Source: Cloacibacterium normanense (GTDB lineage Bacteria > Bacteroidota > Bacteroidia > Flavobacteriales > Weeksellaceae). Taken from it: DNA of 64,000 nucleotides. The DNA lies in contig NZ_CP034157.1 in assembly GCF_003860565.1 (NCBI RefSeq), positions 620,001 through 684,000 of the forward strand, in the 5' to 3' direction. Below, one piece after another: positions 53,823 through 60,793 of this stretch (the first letter of the stretch is position 1; the number at the start of each line of letters is the position of its first letter). A program made the position numbers and the translations under genes. A model generated the notes under the pieces. That model did no database searches. It was not told the DNA's origin and saw only the letters and a program-made list of their open reading frames with translations.

Positions 53823-54340
53823 TGTCTTTTTGATTTTCCGTGTTTTTTGGTCATTTTTTGAGATTTTTTTAGAAGCTTTCTTAATTTTCAAACGAAAATT
53901 TACCTAAAATCTAAAATTTTTAAAATTCGTCTTCTCAAATTTTGCGAAAATTTAGCCGGCATTTTTTGTCAGCGTTAGTTTTGTTCACCAAGTTTGTAAA
54001 ATTCAGCGCAAAGAATTTCTGTCAGCGTTATTTTTTGTCAGTTTCATTTTTCGGCGTAATTTTTTTTCACAGCGTTAAAATTTTCAGCCAATTTTTCCAA
54101 ATATTTGTCAAATTTTACGCAGTTTTTATTCCGCATTTTAGGAACGTAAGAATTTAATTCCGTTGGAAGATATGTTACCGAAAATTTTGTTAATATTCAG
54201 ATTTTGGCTTTTTATTTCAGTCCGTTTTAATAGAAAATGAATTCAGACCTTTTGCGTAAGGAGTTTTGGTCTGGATTCAGTTTCTTCCAAGATTCAAAAA
54301 TTCAGAAATTTGTTTGTCAGCGAAATTTTTGGTGACATAG
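53823..54340. other. ORF-less cassette 8
   Basis: About 520 bases without a supported gene; short open frames here are low complexity. A hairpin GAATTCAGACC ... GGTCTGGATTC at 54239-54278 is shared with cassette 20. Confidence 0.7.
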
Positions 54341-54540
54341 CACACAACGGGAAAGGGCTTTGCGAGGTGCGGGCTACTGCAACTGGAAGTGGAGAGGAGA
54401 CCGAACGCTAGCAAAAACTTTTTCCATTTTTTAAAATTACGAAAAAACTAAAAAATGGAAAAGTTTTTTGCGGGTATTTTCTGAAAACTTTCTAAGATTT
54501 CATTCAACCCCGCATCTTGCAAAACCCATGTTACCTGCAG
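54341..54540 (-). other. attC site of cassette 7
   Basis: The arms are GGGCTTTGCGAGGTGCGGG and CCCCGCATCTTGCAAAACCC. The inner stem is AACTTTTTCCATTTTTT. The right core GTTACCTGCA matches the cassette start at 55194. Confidence 0.88.
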
Positions 54541-54545
54541 TATCT

Positions 54546-55169
54546 TTAAGGTATTTGATAATTATAGATTAGAGTTTTTAGTTTACTATTTTTAAAAATC
54601 ATTTCGGCAGAAAACTCAAGTCCGTCATGTACAAACGGTTTTAGATTTCCAAATTCGTAATTATTTCGGTTCTCGTTCATTGTGAAAGTCCAATATAAAG
54701 TTTCATTTCCATTGTTAATTTTCGTTGAATCAGGTTTTCCATAAATTTTTTCCACGAATATTTTTGACATTCCGAGTTTAATTTTCTTGTCTGTTTGAAT
54801 TTCAGTTGTTTCAATTGAATTTAAAGAATCTTCAACCATTATTTTATCTGCTTTCATAAGTTCAATCAGTTTTTTATTCTTTAAAGGTTCATCTGTCAAA
54901 ATTAGCGTTGTAATTGAATAATCAGTGTAAGGAATGAAAAATAATTTTTGATTTTTAAATCTGAACCATTTTGAATTTTCTCCATTTGCAAATTTTTCAA
55001 AGTCTGTTTCAGATAAATGTATGAAATCAGGAAAGATAGTTTTTTCTGCAATCTTTATTTTATTTATTTTTGAAAGTTTTTCGGAATTAACCTGTTCACT
55101 CTTGTTGTTTTTTGAACAAGAAACAATGAAAAATATTGCTAAAACTCCTTTTATGACGGCTTTTGTCAT
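54546..55169 (-). CDS. Lipoprotein with SmpA/BamE-like segment (cassette 7)
   Basis: This 207-residue lipoprotein has the lipobox IFFIVSCS. The C-terminal half contains KIKLGMSKIFVEKIYGKPDS, which resembles the LGMS-x-V-x4-GxPD stretch of the SmpA/OmlA/BamE fold. The mature N-terminal part is unfamiliar. It is likely periplasm-facing; the role is unknown. It starts 23 bases after the cassette boundary. Confidence 0.7.
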   Translation of the reverse strand: MTKAVIKGVLAIFFIVSCSKNNKSEQVNSEKLSKINKIKIAEKTIFPDFIHLSETDFEKFANGENSKWFRFKNQKLFFIPYTDYSITTLILTDEPLKNKKLIELMKADKIMVEDSLNSIETTEIQTDKKIKLGMSKIFVEKIYGKPDSTKINNGNETLYWTFTMNENRNNYEFGNLKPFVHDGLEFSAEMIFKNSKLKTLIYNYQIP

Positions 55170-55186
55170 GATATTGCAGGTAACGG

Positions 55187-55476
55187 TTCGGCGGATTTGC
55201 GAAGTCCCGAGAAGGAAGTTTGCTTCCGTTCTTGGGATTTAGCAAATTCACAGATGTGCGAAGTTCGCGTAGCGACGAGCAACATCTGCGGATGTAATCC
55301 GCCGAACCGATGTGGCAAAAGTAGCGGAGCGGATTTCGACCACATCGGTTCACGGCTTGGTTTTCGGCGGTGATTAGAAGCGGAAACCGAGTATAAACAC
55401 AAAACTAAATTAATTAACAAATAGTGCTACTGATAACATTCGACACCGCTGAAACCAAACCGATGTTATCTGTAGC
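55187..55476 (-). other. attC site of cassette 6, composite
   Basis: The core palindrome is 55348-55476 (CGGCTTGGTTTTCGGCGGTG ... CACCGCTGAAACCAAACCG). The right core GTTATCTGTA matches the cassette start at 55825. Confidence 0.85.
55194..55348. repeat. attC-associated structured module, copy 6
   Basis: As copy 4, including the variant second hairpin. Confidence 0.88.
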
Positions 55477-55494
55477 CGAAATTTCACAAAGATT

Positions 55495-55803
55495 ATGAAT
55501 TTAAAAACTGTGATTTTTGCAAGTGAAATAAAAGAATTTCAAAGTCAAGTTGGATTTTATAAGTTGGTAAAAGACATTTATTTAGCCAATGAAGATAGAT
55601 GGATAAAATGTGGTGAAATTATTTTAATTAAAGATATTTTTTTAACAATTTCTGGATTTGATAACGGATATAATAATTATCAAATTAATATAAAAATAAA
55701 AATTTTTGATGGGGAAGAATTTGAACTGAAATTAACTGAAAATGAGATTAAAAATTACACAGATTTACAAAAAAGATTTAGGAGTAAATTTTTATCCATA
55801 TAG
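55495..55803 (+). CDS. Hypothetical protein read against the array (cassette 6)
   Basis: This 102-residue protein (MNLKTVIFASEIKEFQSQVG ... RSKFLSI) has balanced codons and a beta-rich pattern (NNYQINIKIKIFDGEEFELKL). No comparable frame exists on the other strand. It is the only cassette gene on the plus strand, so the cassette promoter cannot express it; a nearby TATTTTTG-like box was not found. Family unknown. Confidence 0.6.
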   Translation: MNLKTVIFASEIKEFQSQVGFYKLVKDIYLANEDRWIKCGEIILIKDIFLTISGFDNGYNNYQINIKIKIFDGEEFELKLTENEIKNYTDLQKRFRSKFLSI

Positions 55804-55817
55804 TTTGGTTTCGGTTA

Positions 55818-56020
55818 CAGATAACGGAAAGGGGCTTTGCGAGGTGCGGGCTACTGCAAACTGAAAGTCGGGAGGAGAACCAATCTCTAGCAAAAACTTT
55901 TTCCATTTTTTAAAATTACGAAAAAACTAAAAAATGGAAAAGTTTTTTGCGGGTATTTTCTACAAATTTTCTAAGATGTCCTTCAACCCCGCATCTTGCA
56001 AAACCCATGTTGTATGCAGT
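55818..56020 (-). other. attC site of cassette 5
   Basis: The arms are GGGCTTTGCGAGGTGCGGG and CCCCGCATCTTGCAAAACCC. The right core GTTGTATGCA matches the cassette start. Confidence 0.88.
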
Positions 56021-56025
56021 GCTTT

Positions 56026-56859
56026 TTATTTATTTGGATATTTAACGGCTTTATCAATTTCTATTGGATTATATTCCTTTTTCATTCTTTCTTGCGCCAT
56101 TTTTGTCAATTCTTTAAATTGCTCTTTACTTGTAACTTTTACGCCATAAACTCTAAATTCTCCTTCAGCATTAGGATTATAACTTTCACGCATATCACGA
56201 AGTGGATCATTGAAAAATTCCAATTGTTTTTTTTGTATAAATTTTTCATTTGTTAAGATTGCTTTTTGACCTGCAAAATTTTCAAGAAATTCGTTGGTAT
56301 TATAAGTTTTTTGAAGTTTCCAACTTTTCAACAAATTAAATGAAAAATTTTGTTTATCGTCATAAATTTCAAAAATCAATCCTGGAAGTCCGCGAAATTT
56401 ATAAGGACCTTCATTTAAATTAATTTCGTTTGAAAACCACGCTGTCCAATTTCTACCGCCGAAAGTTGTTTTTGCTTTCTGAAGGTTATATTCTCCTGAT
56501 TTTTTAGTTTCTTTTGTCAATTTCCAATTCATTTTGTCATTTGTTTCAAAGACAAAGAAACTGTCAAGTAATACATAATTCAAATTGTTGTAGGTATTTT
56601 TCTTTCTCTTAATCGCTGGAAAATTGCTATCCCAATTTGCACTATTAAAATTTCTCACTTTATTCAAAGAGTCCGTTTCAGCATATTCGTAAGAATAGAA
56701 TTTTACTTCGTCTGGATTTACGTCCAAAGTCATATTTGTTTTTTCGTAGTTATTTATGGTTGAGTCTGGCTTATATTTAAACTCATAAATAAATCTGTGA
56801 GTTTGAGAAAAACAATAAATTGAGGTAAAAAGTAATGTTAAAAAAAGTGTTTTCTTCAT
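56026..56859 (-). CDS. GLPGLI family secreted protein (cassette 5)
   Basis: This 277-residue protein starts MKKTLFLTLLFTSIYCFSQ (signal peptide) and carries the family signature RGLPGLIFEIYD. GLPGLI proteins are found across Bacteroidota and are often linked to outer-membrane functions; their role is not established. The start at 56859 is preferred to in-frame codons further up, since it begins the signal peptide. Single-gene cassette. Confidence 0.88.
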   Translation of the reverse strand: MKKTLFLTLLFTSIYCFSQTHRFIYEFKYKPDSTINNYEKTNMTLDVNPDEVKFYSYEYAETDSLNKVRNFNSANWDSNFPAIKRKKNTYNNLNYVLLDSFFVFETNDKMNWKLTKETKKSGEYNLQKAKTTFGGRNWTAWFSNEINLNEGPYKFRGLPGLIFEIYDDKQNFSFNLLKSWKLQKTYNTNEFLENFAGQKAILTNEKFIQKKQLEFFNDPLRDMRESYNPNAEGEFRVYGVKVTSKEQFKELTKMAQERMKKEYNPIEIDKAVKYPNK

Positions 56860-56885
56860 TTTAAACGGTGTTTTTGGTAGCATTG

Positions 56886-57022
56886 CATACAACGTGCCGC
56901 GTATTGGCGATGGGCGGGATTTTTAGCACTGAACTTTAATCGAAGAACAGAAGTTGAATTTTGCACTTCCGTTGATACGAAGCCGTTCAGCCCGCCTATT
57001 GCCAATACGATGTTGTACGACG
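56886..57022 (-). other. attC site of cassette 4 (short type)
   Basis: 137 bases; the arms are CGTATTGGCGATGGGCGGG and CCCGCCTATTGCCAATACG. The right core GTTGTACGAC matches the cassette start at 57922. Confidence 0.86.
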
Positions 57023-57025
57023 TAG

Positions 57026-57889
57026 TTATGTTTTGGGTTTTAGTCCAGCTAAATATTTTCGTATGTCATTTTCTAATTTATCCGGGTATTTGTACTCTAA
57101 TTTTTTTGACAATTCAGTTCCTATTTCTGAAACTAAATCAGTCATTGAAAATAGAGCAGTCCAATTTTCCTTTATATCGCTCCCTGAAAATGTTTGTTCT
57201 GTTTTAGCCCACATTTCCTGGTTAAGATACTTTTTGAAAAGTCGTCCATATTTATTGGTCGTTATGTTCCAATTGTGTTCACTTGCAATGTGCCATTCAA
57301 TTAAAGGAATTAAATATTCTGTGCGAATAACGGTTTCCGACATAAATTTCGCATAGAATATTTCATCTCTCACAAGACACTTTGCCACGTAAGTTGTGTC
57401 CCACCAAAAATCGTTTATTAGATTTTGAAACTCTTTTTCAGACGGTTTTTTGATAATGGAAATTTGATAAGTTGGTTTCAGCATTTGCTTTGTAATACCA
57501 TCTTTATCAATTAAAATTTTATAACCAATATCCCAATCTTCTGGTAATTCTTTCTCTTGCGTTTCCTTTATAAATTTTGATTTGCTGTAAAGTTTAAAAT
57601 CTACTTTCACACCGTCTTCATAAAGTAGCATTTTCATTGCGTGTTTATGGTTAAAACAACTTTCGTCTTCTTCAATCATAGCAATTGGATTTCCGAATTT
57701 AAGCGTCCAGCTTTTGTCTGAAATGTAATTTGTATTATCCTCAAAAACAAATTCAATGTCTAAATCACTAAATTCGTCAACAAGTGCTAAAGGATTTACA
57801 AGTGAACTTGTCAGAAGAAGAACTCTTACATCTTCGTTTTTCTCCGACCATTCTATAATTGTTCTTAACTTTTCTTCTCTGACTTTCAT
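57026..57889 (-). CDS. Aminoglycoside 6-adenylyltransferase, ANT(6)/AadS-like (cassette 4)
   Basis: ANT(6) enzymes inactivate streptomycin by adenylating it. The 287-residue protein has the nucleotidyltransferase core LLLTSSLVNPLALVDEFSDLDIEF with D42 and D44 as metal ligands, and later DFKLYSKSKFI, FWWDTTYVAKCLVRDE and WHIASEHNWNITTNKYGR, all typical of the family. Length equals that of AadS from Bacteroides as I recall it. It is a resistance gene carried as a cassette in a chromosomal-type array. Whether the cell is resistant cannot be told from sequence. Confidence 0.88.
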   Translation of the reverse strand: MKVREEKLRTIIEWSEKNEDVRVLLLTSSLVNPLALVDEFSDLDIEFVFEDNTNYISDKSWTLKFGNPIAMIEEDESCFNHKHAMKMLLYEDGVKVDFKLYSKSKFIKETQEKELPEDWDIGYKILIDKDGITKQMLKPTYQISIIKKPSEKEFQNLINDFWWDTTYVAKCLVRDEIFYAKFMSETVIRTEYLIPLIEWHIASEHNWNITTNKYGRLFKKYLNQEMWAKTEQTFSGSDIKENWTALFSMTDLVSEIGTELSKKLEYKYPDKLENDIRKYLAGLKPKT

Positions 57890-57914
57890 TTTGTTTGGTT
57901 CGGTTTTACTATGT

Positions 57915-58116
57915 CGTACAACGGAAAAGGGCTTTGGGAGGTGCGGGCTACTGCAACTGAAATTCGAGATGAAAACCGAACGCTAGCAAAAACTTTTTCC
58001 ATTTTTTAAAATTACGAAAAAACTAAAAAATGGAAAAGTTTTTTGCGGGTATTTTCTAGAATATTTCTGAGATTTCCCTCAACCCCGCATCTTGCAAAGC
58101 CCATGTTATAGGCAGT
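57915..58116 (-). other. attC site of cassette 3
   Basis: The arms are GGGCTTTGGGAGGTGCGGG and CCCCGCATCTTGCAAAGCCC. The right core GTTATAGGCA matches the cassette start at 59090. Confidence 0.87.
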
Positions 58117-58132
58117 TCTCTTTTATCAAATA

Positions 58133-59056
58133 TTATTTTGGTGCTTTCATTATATCAGAAAATTTAAGTTTTTTTCGAATTTTCAAAATTTCATAAAGTT
58201 TATCTTCTGTCAATTCCGTAAGTGGAATCTCATAACTACTGTTTTTTAATAATTCTTTCAAATCTTTTTCATAAGAATCGTAAAGCTTCTTGTGTTTAGA
58301 AATTCCAGTATTTAAAAATTTCTTTAACTCTTCAATCTCTTCTATATTAGAGTGCTTTTCAAATAATTCTTTGTTTTTAAAAATTTCAAACTGTATTAAC
58401 CTATTTCTAACCTTTCTTTCCTCATTAGTGGTTAAATATATAAGAGCATTTATCCATTGATTAAGGATTAGTTTTTGATTAATGTCAGCACAAATATTAT
58501 AACACATTTTAAGCCACATTACAATTTCTTTTTTATAAGAAATTTCATAAACATTTTCTTTTAAATGCAAATTTTTTGTAATATACTCATCTCCAAATTG
58601 AGTAAGGTATATTATTCTAAAATTTTCTGGCGAAACATATTCTTTTAAGCAATATTCATAGTACCTTTCTAGCTGTTTCTCTTGATTTTTTGCATAAACT
58701 TTATTTTCAATCAGAATTGCTTTTTTAGAAGGTTTTTCTTGTTCTAATATAATATCAATTCTTCCTGATTCAATTTCTTCATTATATTTTTTTGTATCAA
58801 TTTTAGCTTCAACTTTGACTTTATAACTGTCCAATGTAAATCCATCATCAAAAACTATTTGAACAAATTCTTTAAAAAATTCATTACTTTGAGAATGATA
58901 AATACTTTTCGGGTTTAATAAATCAGAAATTAGATTTGATTGAGTTTTTACTTCATTTTTTGTAAGTTTTAGAATTCTGAAAATATTGTAACCATCAAAA
59001 TCTTTACAATCATAATTCTTTTGTATTTGTCTTATCTTAGAAATAAATTTTTTCAT
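58133..59056 (-). CDS. PD-(D/E)XK nuclease family protein (cassette 3)
   Basis: This 307-residue protein is of the PDDEXK_4 type. It has TQSNLISDLLNPKSIYHSQS near the start, then SGRIDIILEQ (D101), AILIENKVYAKNQEKQLERY (E117, K119, and Q125 and Q128) and FRIIYLTQFGDE. All the expected active-site residues are present. Such proteins are frequent in prophage and defence regions. A single-gene cassette without a methylase. Confidence 0.85.
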   Translation of the reverse strand: MKKFISKIRQIQKNYDCKDFDGYNIFRILKLTKNEVKTQSNLISDLLNPKSIYHSQSNEFFKEFVQIVFDDGFTLDSYKVKVEAKIDTKKYNEEIESGRIDIILEQEKPSKKAILIENKVYAKNQEKQLERYYEYCLKEYVSPENFRIIYLTQFGDEYITKNLHLKENVYEISYKKEIVMWLKMCYNICADINQKLILNQWINALIYLTTNEERKVRNRLIQFEIFKNKELFEKHSNIEEIEELKKFLNTGISKHKKLYDSYEKDLKELLKNSSYEIPLTELTEDKLYEILKIRKKLKFSDIMKAPK

Positions 59057-59082
59057 TTATGTGATGTTTTTAAGTAGAATTG

Positions 59083-59286
59083 CCTATAACGGGAAAGGGC
59101 TTTGCGAGGTGCGGGCTACTGCAACCGGAAGTGGAGAGGATAACCGAACGCTAGCAAAAACTTTTTCCATTTTTTAAAATTACGAAAAAACTAAAAAATG
59201 GAAAAGTTGTTTGCGGGTATTTTCTACAAATTTTCTGAGATTTACTTCAACCCCGCATCTTGCAAAACCCATGTTATCTGCAGGCA
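59083..59286 (-). other. attC site of cassette 2
   Basis: The arms are GGGCTTTGCGAGGTGCGGG and CCCCGCATCTTGCAAAACCC. The right core GTTATCTGCA matches the cassette start at 59729. Confidence 0.88.
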
Positions 59287-59290
59287 TTTT

Positions 59291-59620
59291 TTAGTGTGTT
59301 GAAGATTTAGAGAAAAAGTTCATAACAAAAACACCTGCAACAATCAAAATAATTCCAATAATTGCTGGTAAATCCAAAGATTGTTTAAAGATAATTACTG
59401 AAATCAATGCAGTTAAGACAATTCCTAAACCTCCCCAAATCGCATAAGCAATTCCTAAAGGTATTGATTTTAATGCTTGAGAAAGGAAGAAAAAGCAAGC
59501 AATATATGCTATTATTGTTATTGTCGTGGGTAAAAGTTTTGAAAATCCGTCAGATGCTTTCATAAAACTTGAACCTAAAACTTCAAGAACAATCGCTAAT
59601 GCTAAATATAAATATTTCAT
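59291..59620 (-). CDS. Small multidrug resistance (SMR) transporter (cassette 2)
   Basis: The 109-residue protein has four membrane segments and the key residues of EmrE/Qac pumps: E13 in LAIVLEVLGSS, and Y59 and W62 in GIAYAIWGGLG. SMR pumps export quaternary ammonium compounds or guanidinium by proton antiport. Length is normal. About 100 bases separate its start from the cassette boundary; a weak box (TAATTTTA) lies there, so it may have its own promoter. Confidence 0.9.
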   Translation of the reverse strand: MKYLYLALAIVLEVLGSSFMKASDGFSKLLPTTITIIAYIACFFFLSQALKSIPLGIAYAIWGGLGIVLTALISVIIFKQSLDLPAIIGIILIVAGVFVMNFFSKSSTH

Positions 59621-59721
59621 TGTTTGTTATTACTTTTTGTTAAGATAAAATTACTATAATTTAAATTCTTAGATAGTTTTTTTGTGAAATTCCTTCTATG
59701 AAATGGGTTTGGATATGCTTG

Positions 59722-59920
59722 CAGATAACGGAAAAAGTATTTGCGAAGGGCGGGCTAAATTGGACGAAAAGTTCAATTTCGACCAACCGAAGCGAATGCT
59801 TTTTTCGTGGAACTAAACTACAAAAAAATTGTGGAACGAAAAAGCAGGCGCGACTAAATGCAACTGGTAGTTCTATTATTCCTTCAACCCCGCCTTTTGC
59901 AAATACTATGTTATACGACG
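59722..59920 (-). other. attC site of cassette 1 (nearest to the recombinase)
   Basis: The arms are of the GTATTTGCGAAGGGCGGG type. The right core GTTATACGAC equals the cassette start at the attI junction. Appears identical to the site of cassette 10. Confidence 0.9.
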
Positions 59921-60594
59921 TTTTTCTTTTCCAAATTATTTATTTTTTCAGCAACTTTTAAACAGTTTTCGTAATTTCCGGAAAGACCAATTAATTCAGT
60001 TTCAATTTCGTAAAGTTTTTCTGCAATTTTAGCTGAATCAGATTTTGATTTTACAAGTTTGAGAATTAGTGGTGTATAACCTTGATATTCATCTCTTGGA
60101 GCATCATCGTTAATTCCAATTGGATCCCAATATTCCCATAAAATTTGGTCAATTTGTTGATAAAGATTTAGAAATTTTCCCTTGCTTCTAAATTTTTCTT
60201 TTAACTCATTTTTGTCAAGGTTATAATTTCCATTTTCAAGATAATCTTTCCATAATTGAACATTTTTTAGATTTATGTCGTATCCAATTTTTGAATTATC
60301 CCAATCGAAAATAACATTACTAATTTCATCTCCATTCCAATCAAAATATTCAGAAGCAATCAGTGAAAAAGCAATAGTAGTCAAATCTTCGCTGTCAAGT
60401 TTTCGAGTAATAAAATCATTACATAATTTTATCAAATGTTCTTTCTGAATTTCAAATTCTCCATCATTGATTTGTTGGATATAAACACTTGTTGTATCAC
60501 ATCCAGTTTTTGTTTGGCTATTTTTTACGTCAGATTTTAGCTCATCTATCGTAATTTTATTCTCAAAATATTCTTTTAATTTCTGTTCGGTCAT
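59911..60594 (-). CDS. Hypothetical protein, copy in cassette 1
   Basis: This 227-residue protein is identical to that of cassette 10. It lies next to the attI junction and directly behind the cassette promoter, so it should be the best-expressed cassette gene. The start MTEQKLKEYF is 22 bases from the cassette boundary. Family unknown; the Asp-rich segment INDDAPRDEY is the only notable motif. Confidence 0.7.
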   Translation of the reverse strand: MTEQKLKEYFENKITIDELKSDVKNSQTKTGCDTTSVYIQQINDGEFEIQKEHLIKLCNDFITRKLDSEDLTTIAFSLIASEYFDWNGDEISNVIFDWDNSKIGYDINLKNVQLWKDYLENGNYNLDKNELKEKFRSKGKFLNLYQQIDQILWEYWDPIGINDDAPRDEYQGYTPLILKLVKSKSDSAKIAEKLYEIETELIGLSGNYENCLKVAEKINNLEKKNVV

Positions 60595-60606
60595 TTTTGG
60601 TGAAAT

Positions 60607-60618
60607 GTCGTATAACAC
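60607..60618 (-). other. attI-like insertion junction
   Basis: On the minus strand GTGTTATACGAC marks where attI sequence ends and cassette 1 begins (cut G/TT at 60616/60615). To the right, sequence differs from all cassette boundaries, as expected for attI. Confidence 0.78.
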
Positions 60619-60619
60619 T

Positions 60620-60650
60620 CAAATATACGAAAGTTTTGCGAAAGTGCAAA
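60620..60650 (-). promoter_or_regulatory. Cassette promoter (Pc-like) in the attI region
   Basis: On the minus strand TTTG (60650-60647), 19 bases and TATATTTG (60627-60620) form a full Bacteroidota promoter. It points into the array, and transcription would start at the attI junction itself. Confidence 0.75.
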
Positions 60651-60698
60651 TTTTTTGATAAATTTTGACTATATGCTATATATTCAGTGTTTTTTGTA

Positions 60699-60706
60699 TA
60701 TATTTG
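60699..60706 (+). promoter_or_regulatory. Likely -7 box of the recombinase gene
   Basis: TATATTTG on the plus strand, 87 bases before the recombinase ATG; no good TTG lies 19 bases upstream. Confidence 0.45.
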
Positions 60707-60793
60707 GTTTCGTATTTCGTATAGAGATTTATAGAATTTATTGCACTCTATTTTTTAATCTACACAAAATGCGAAGCCTGTAAAGATAAATAA

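Larger units (their letters stand above)
25778..60616 (-). mobile_element. Integron-type gene cassette array, 26 cassettes
   Basis: Twenty-six long imperfect palindromes (mostly 135-205 bases, longer when composite) separate genes that nearly all read leftward. Each palindrome ends on its left in AACGG-type and on its right in GTTA or GTTG cores. In 22 or more cassettes the 8-10 bases at the cassette start equal, inverted, the bases beside the cassette's own site, and these words differ between cassettes. That is the signature of circularised cassettes inserted by site-specific recombination at G/TT. The divergent recombinase gene lies at the right end, past an attI-like junction. Confidence 0.92.

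Noticed and set aside
53942..54157. 71-residue plus-strand frame in ORF-less cassette 8
   Set aside because: Phe-rich low-complexity translation of a T-rich stretch; related ORF-less cassettes do not keep the frame.
25778..60616. A prophage or conjugative element instead of an integron
   Set aside because: No phage structural, replication or transfer genes. The private mirrored words beside each attC and single-gene spacing are specific to cassette arrays.
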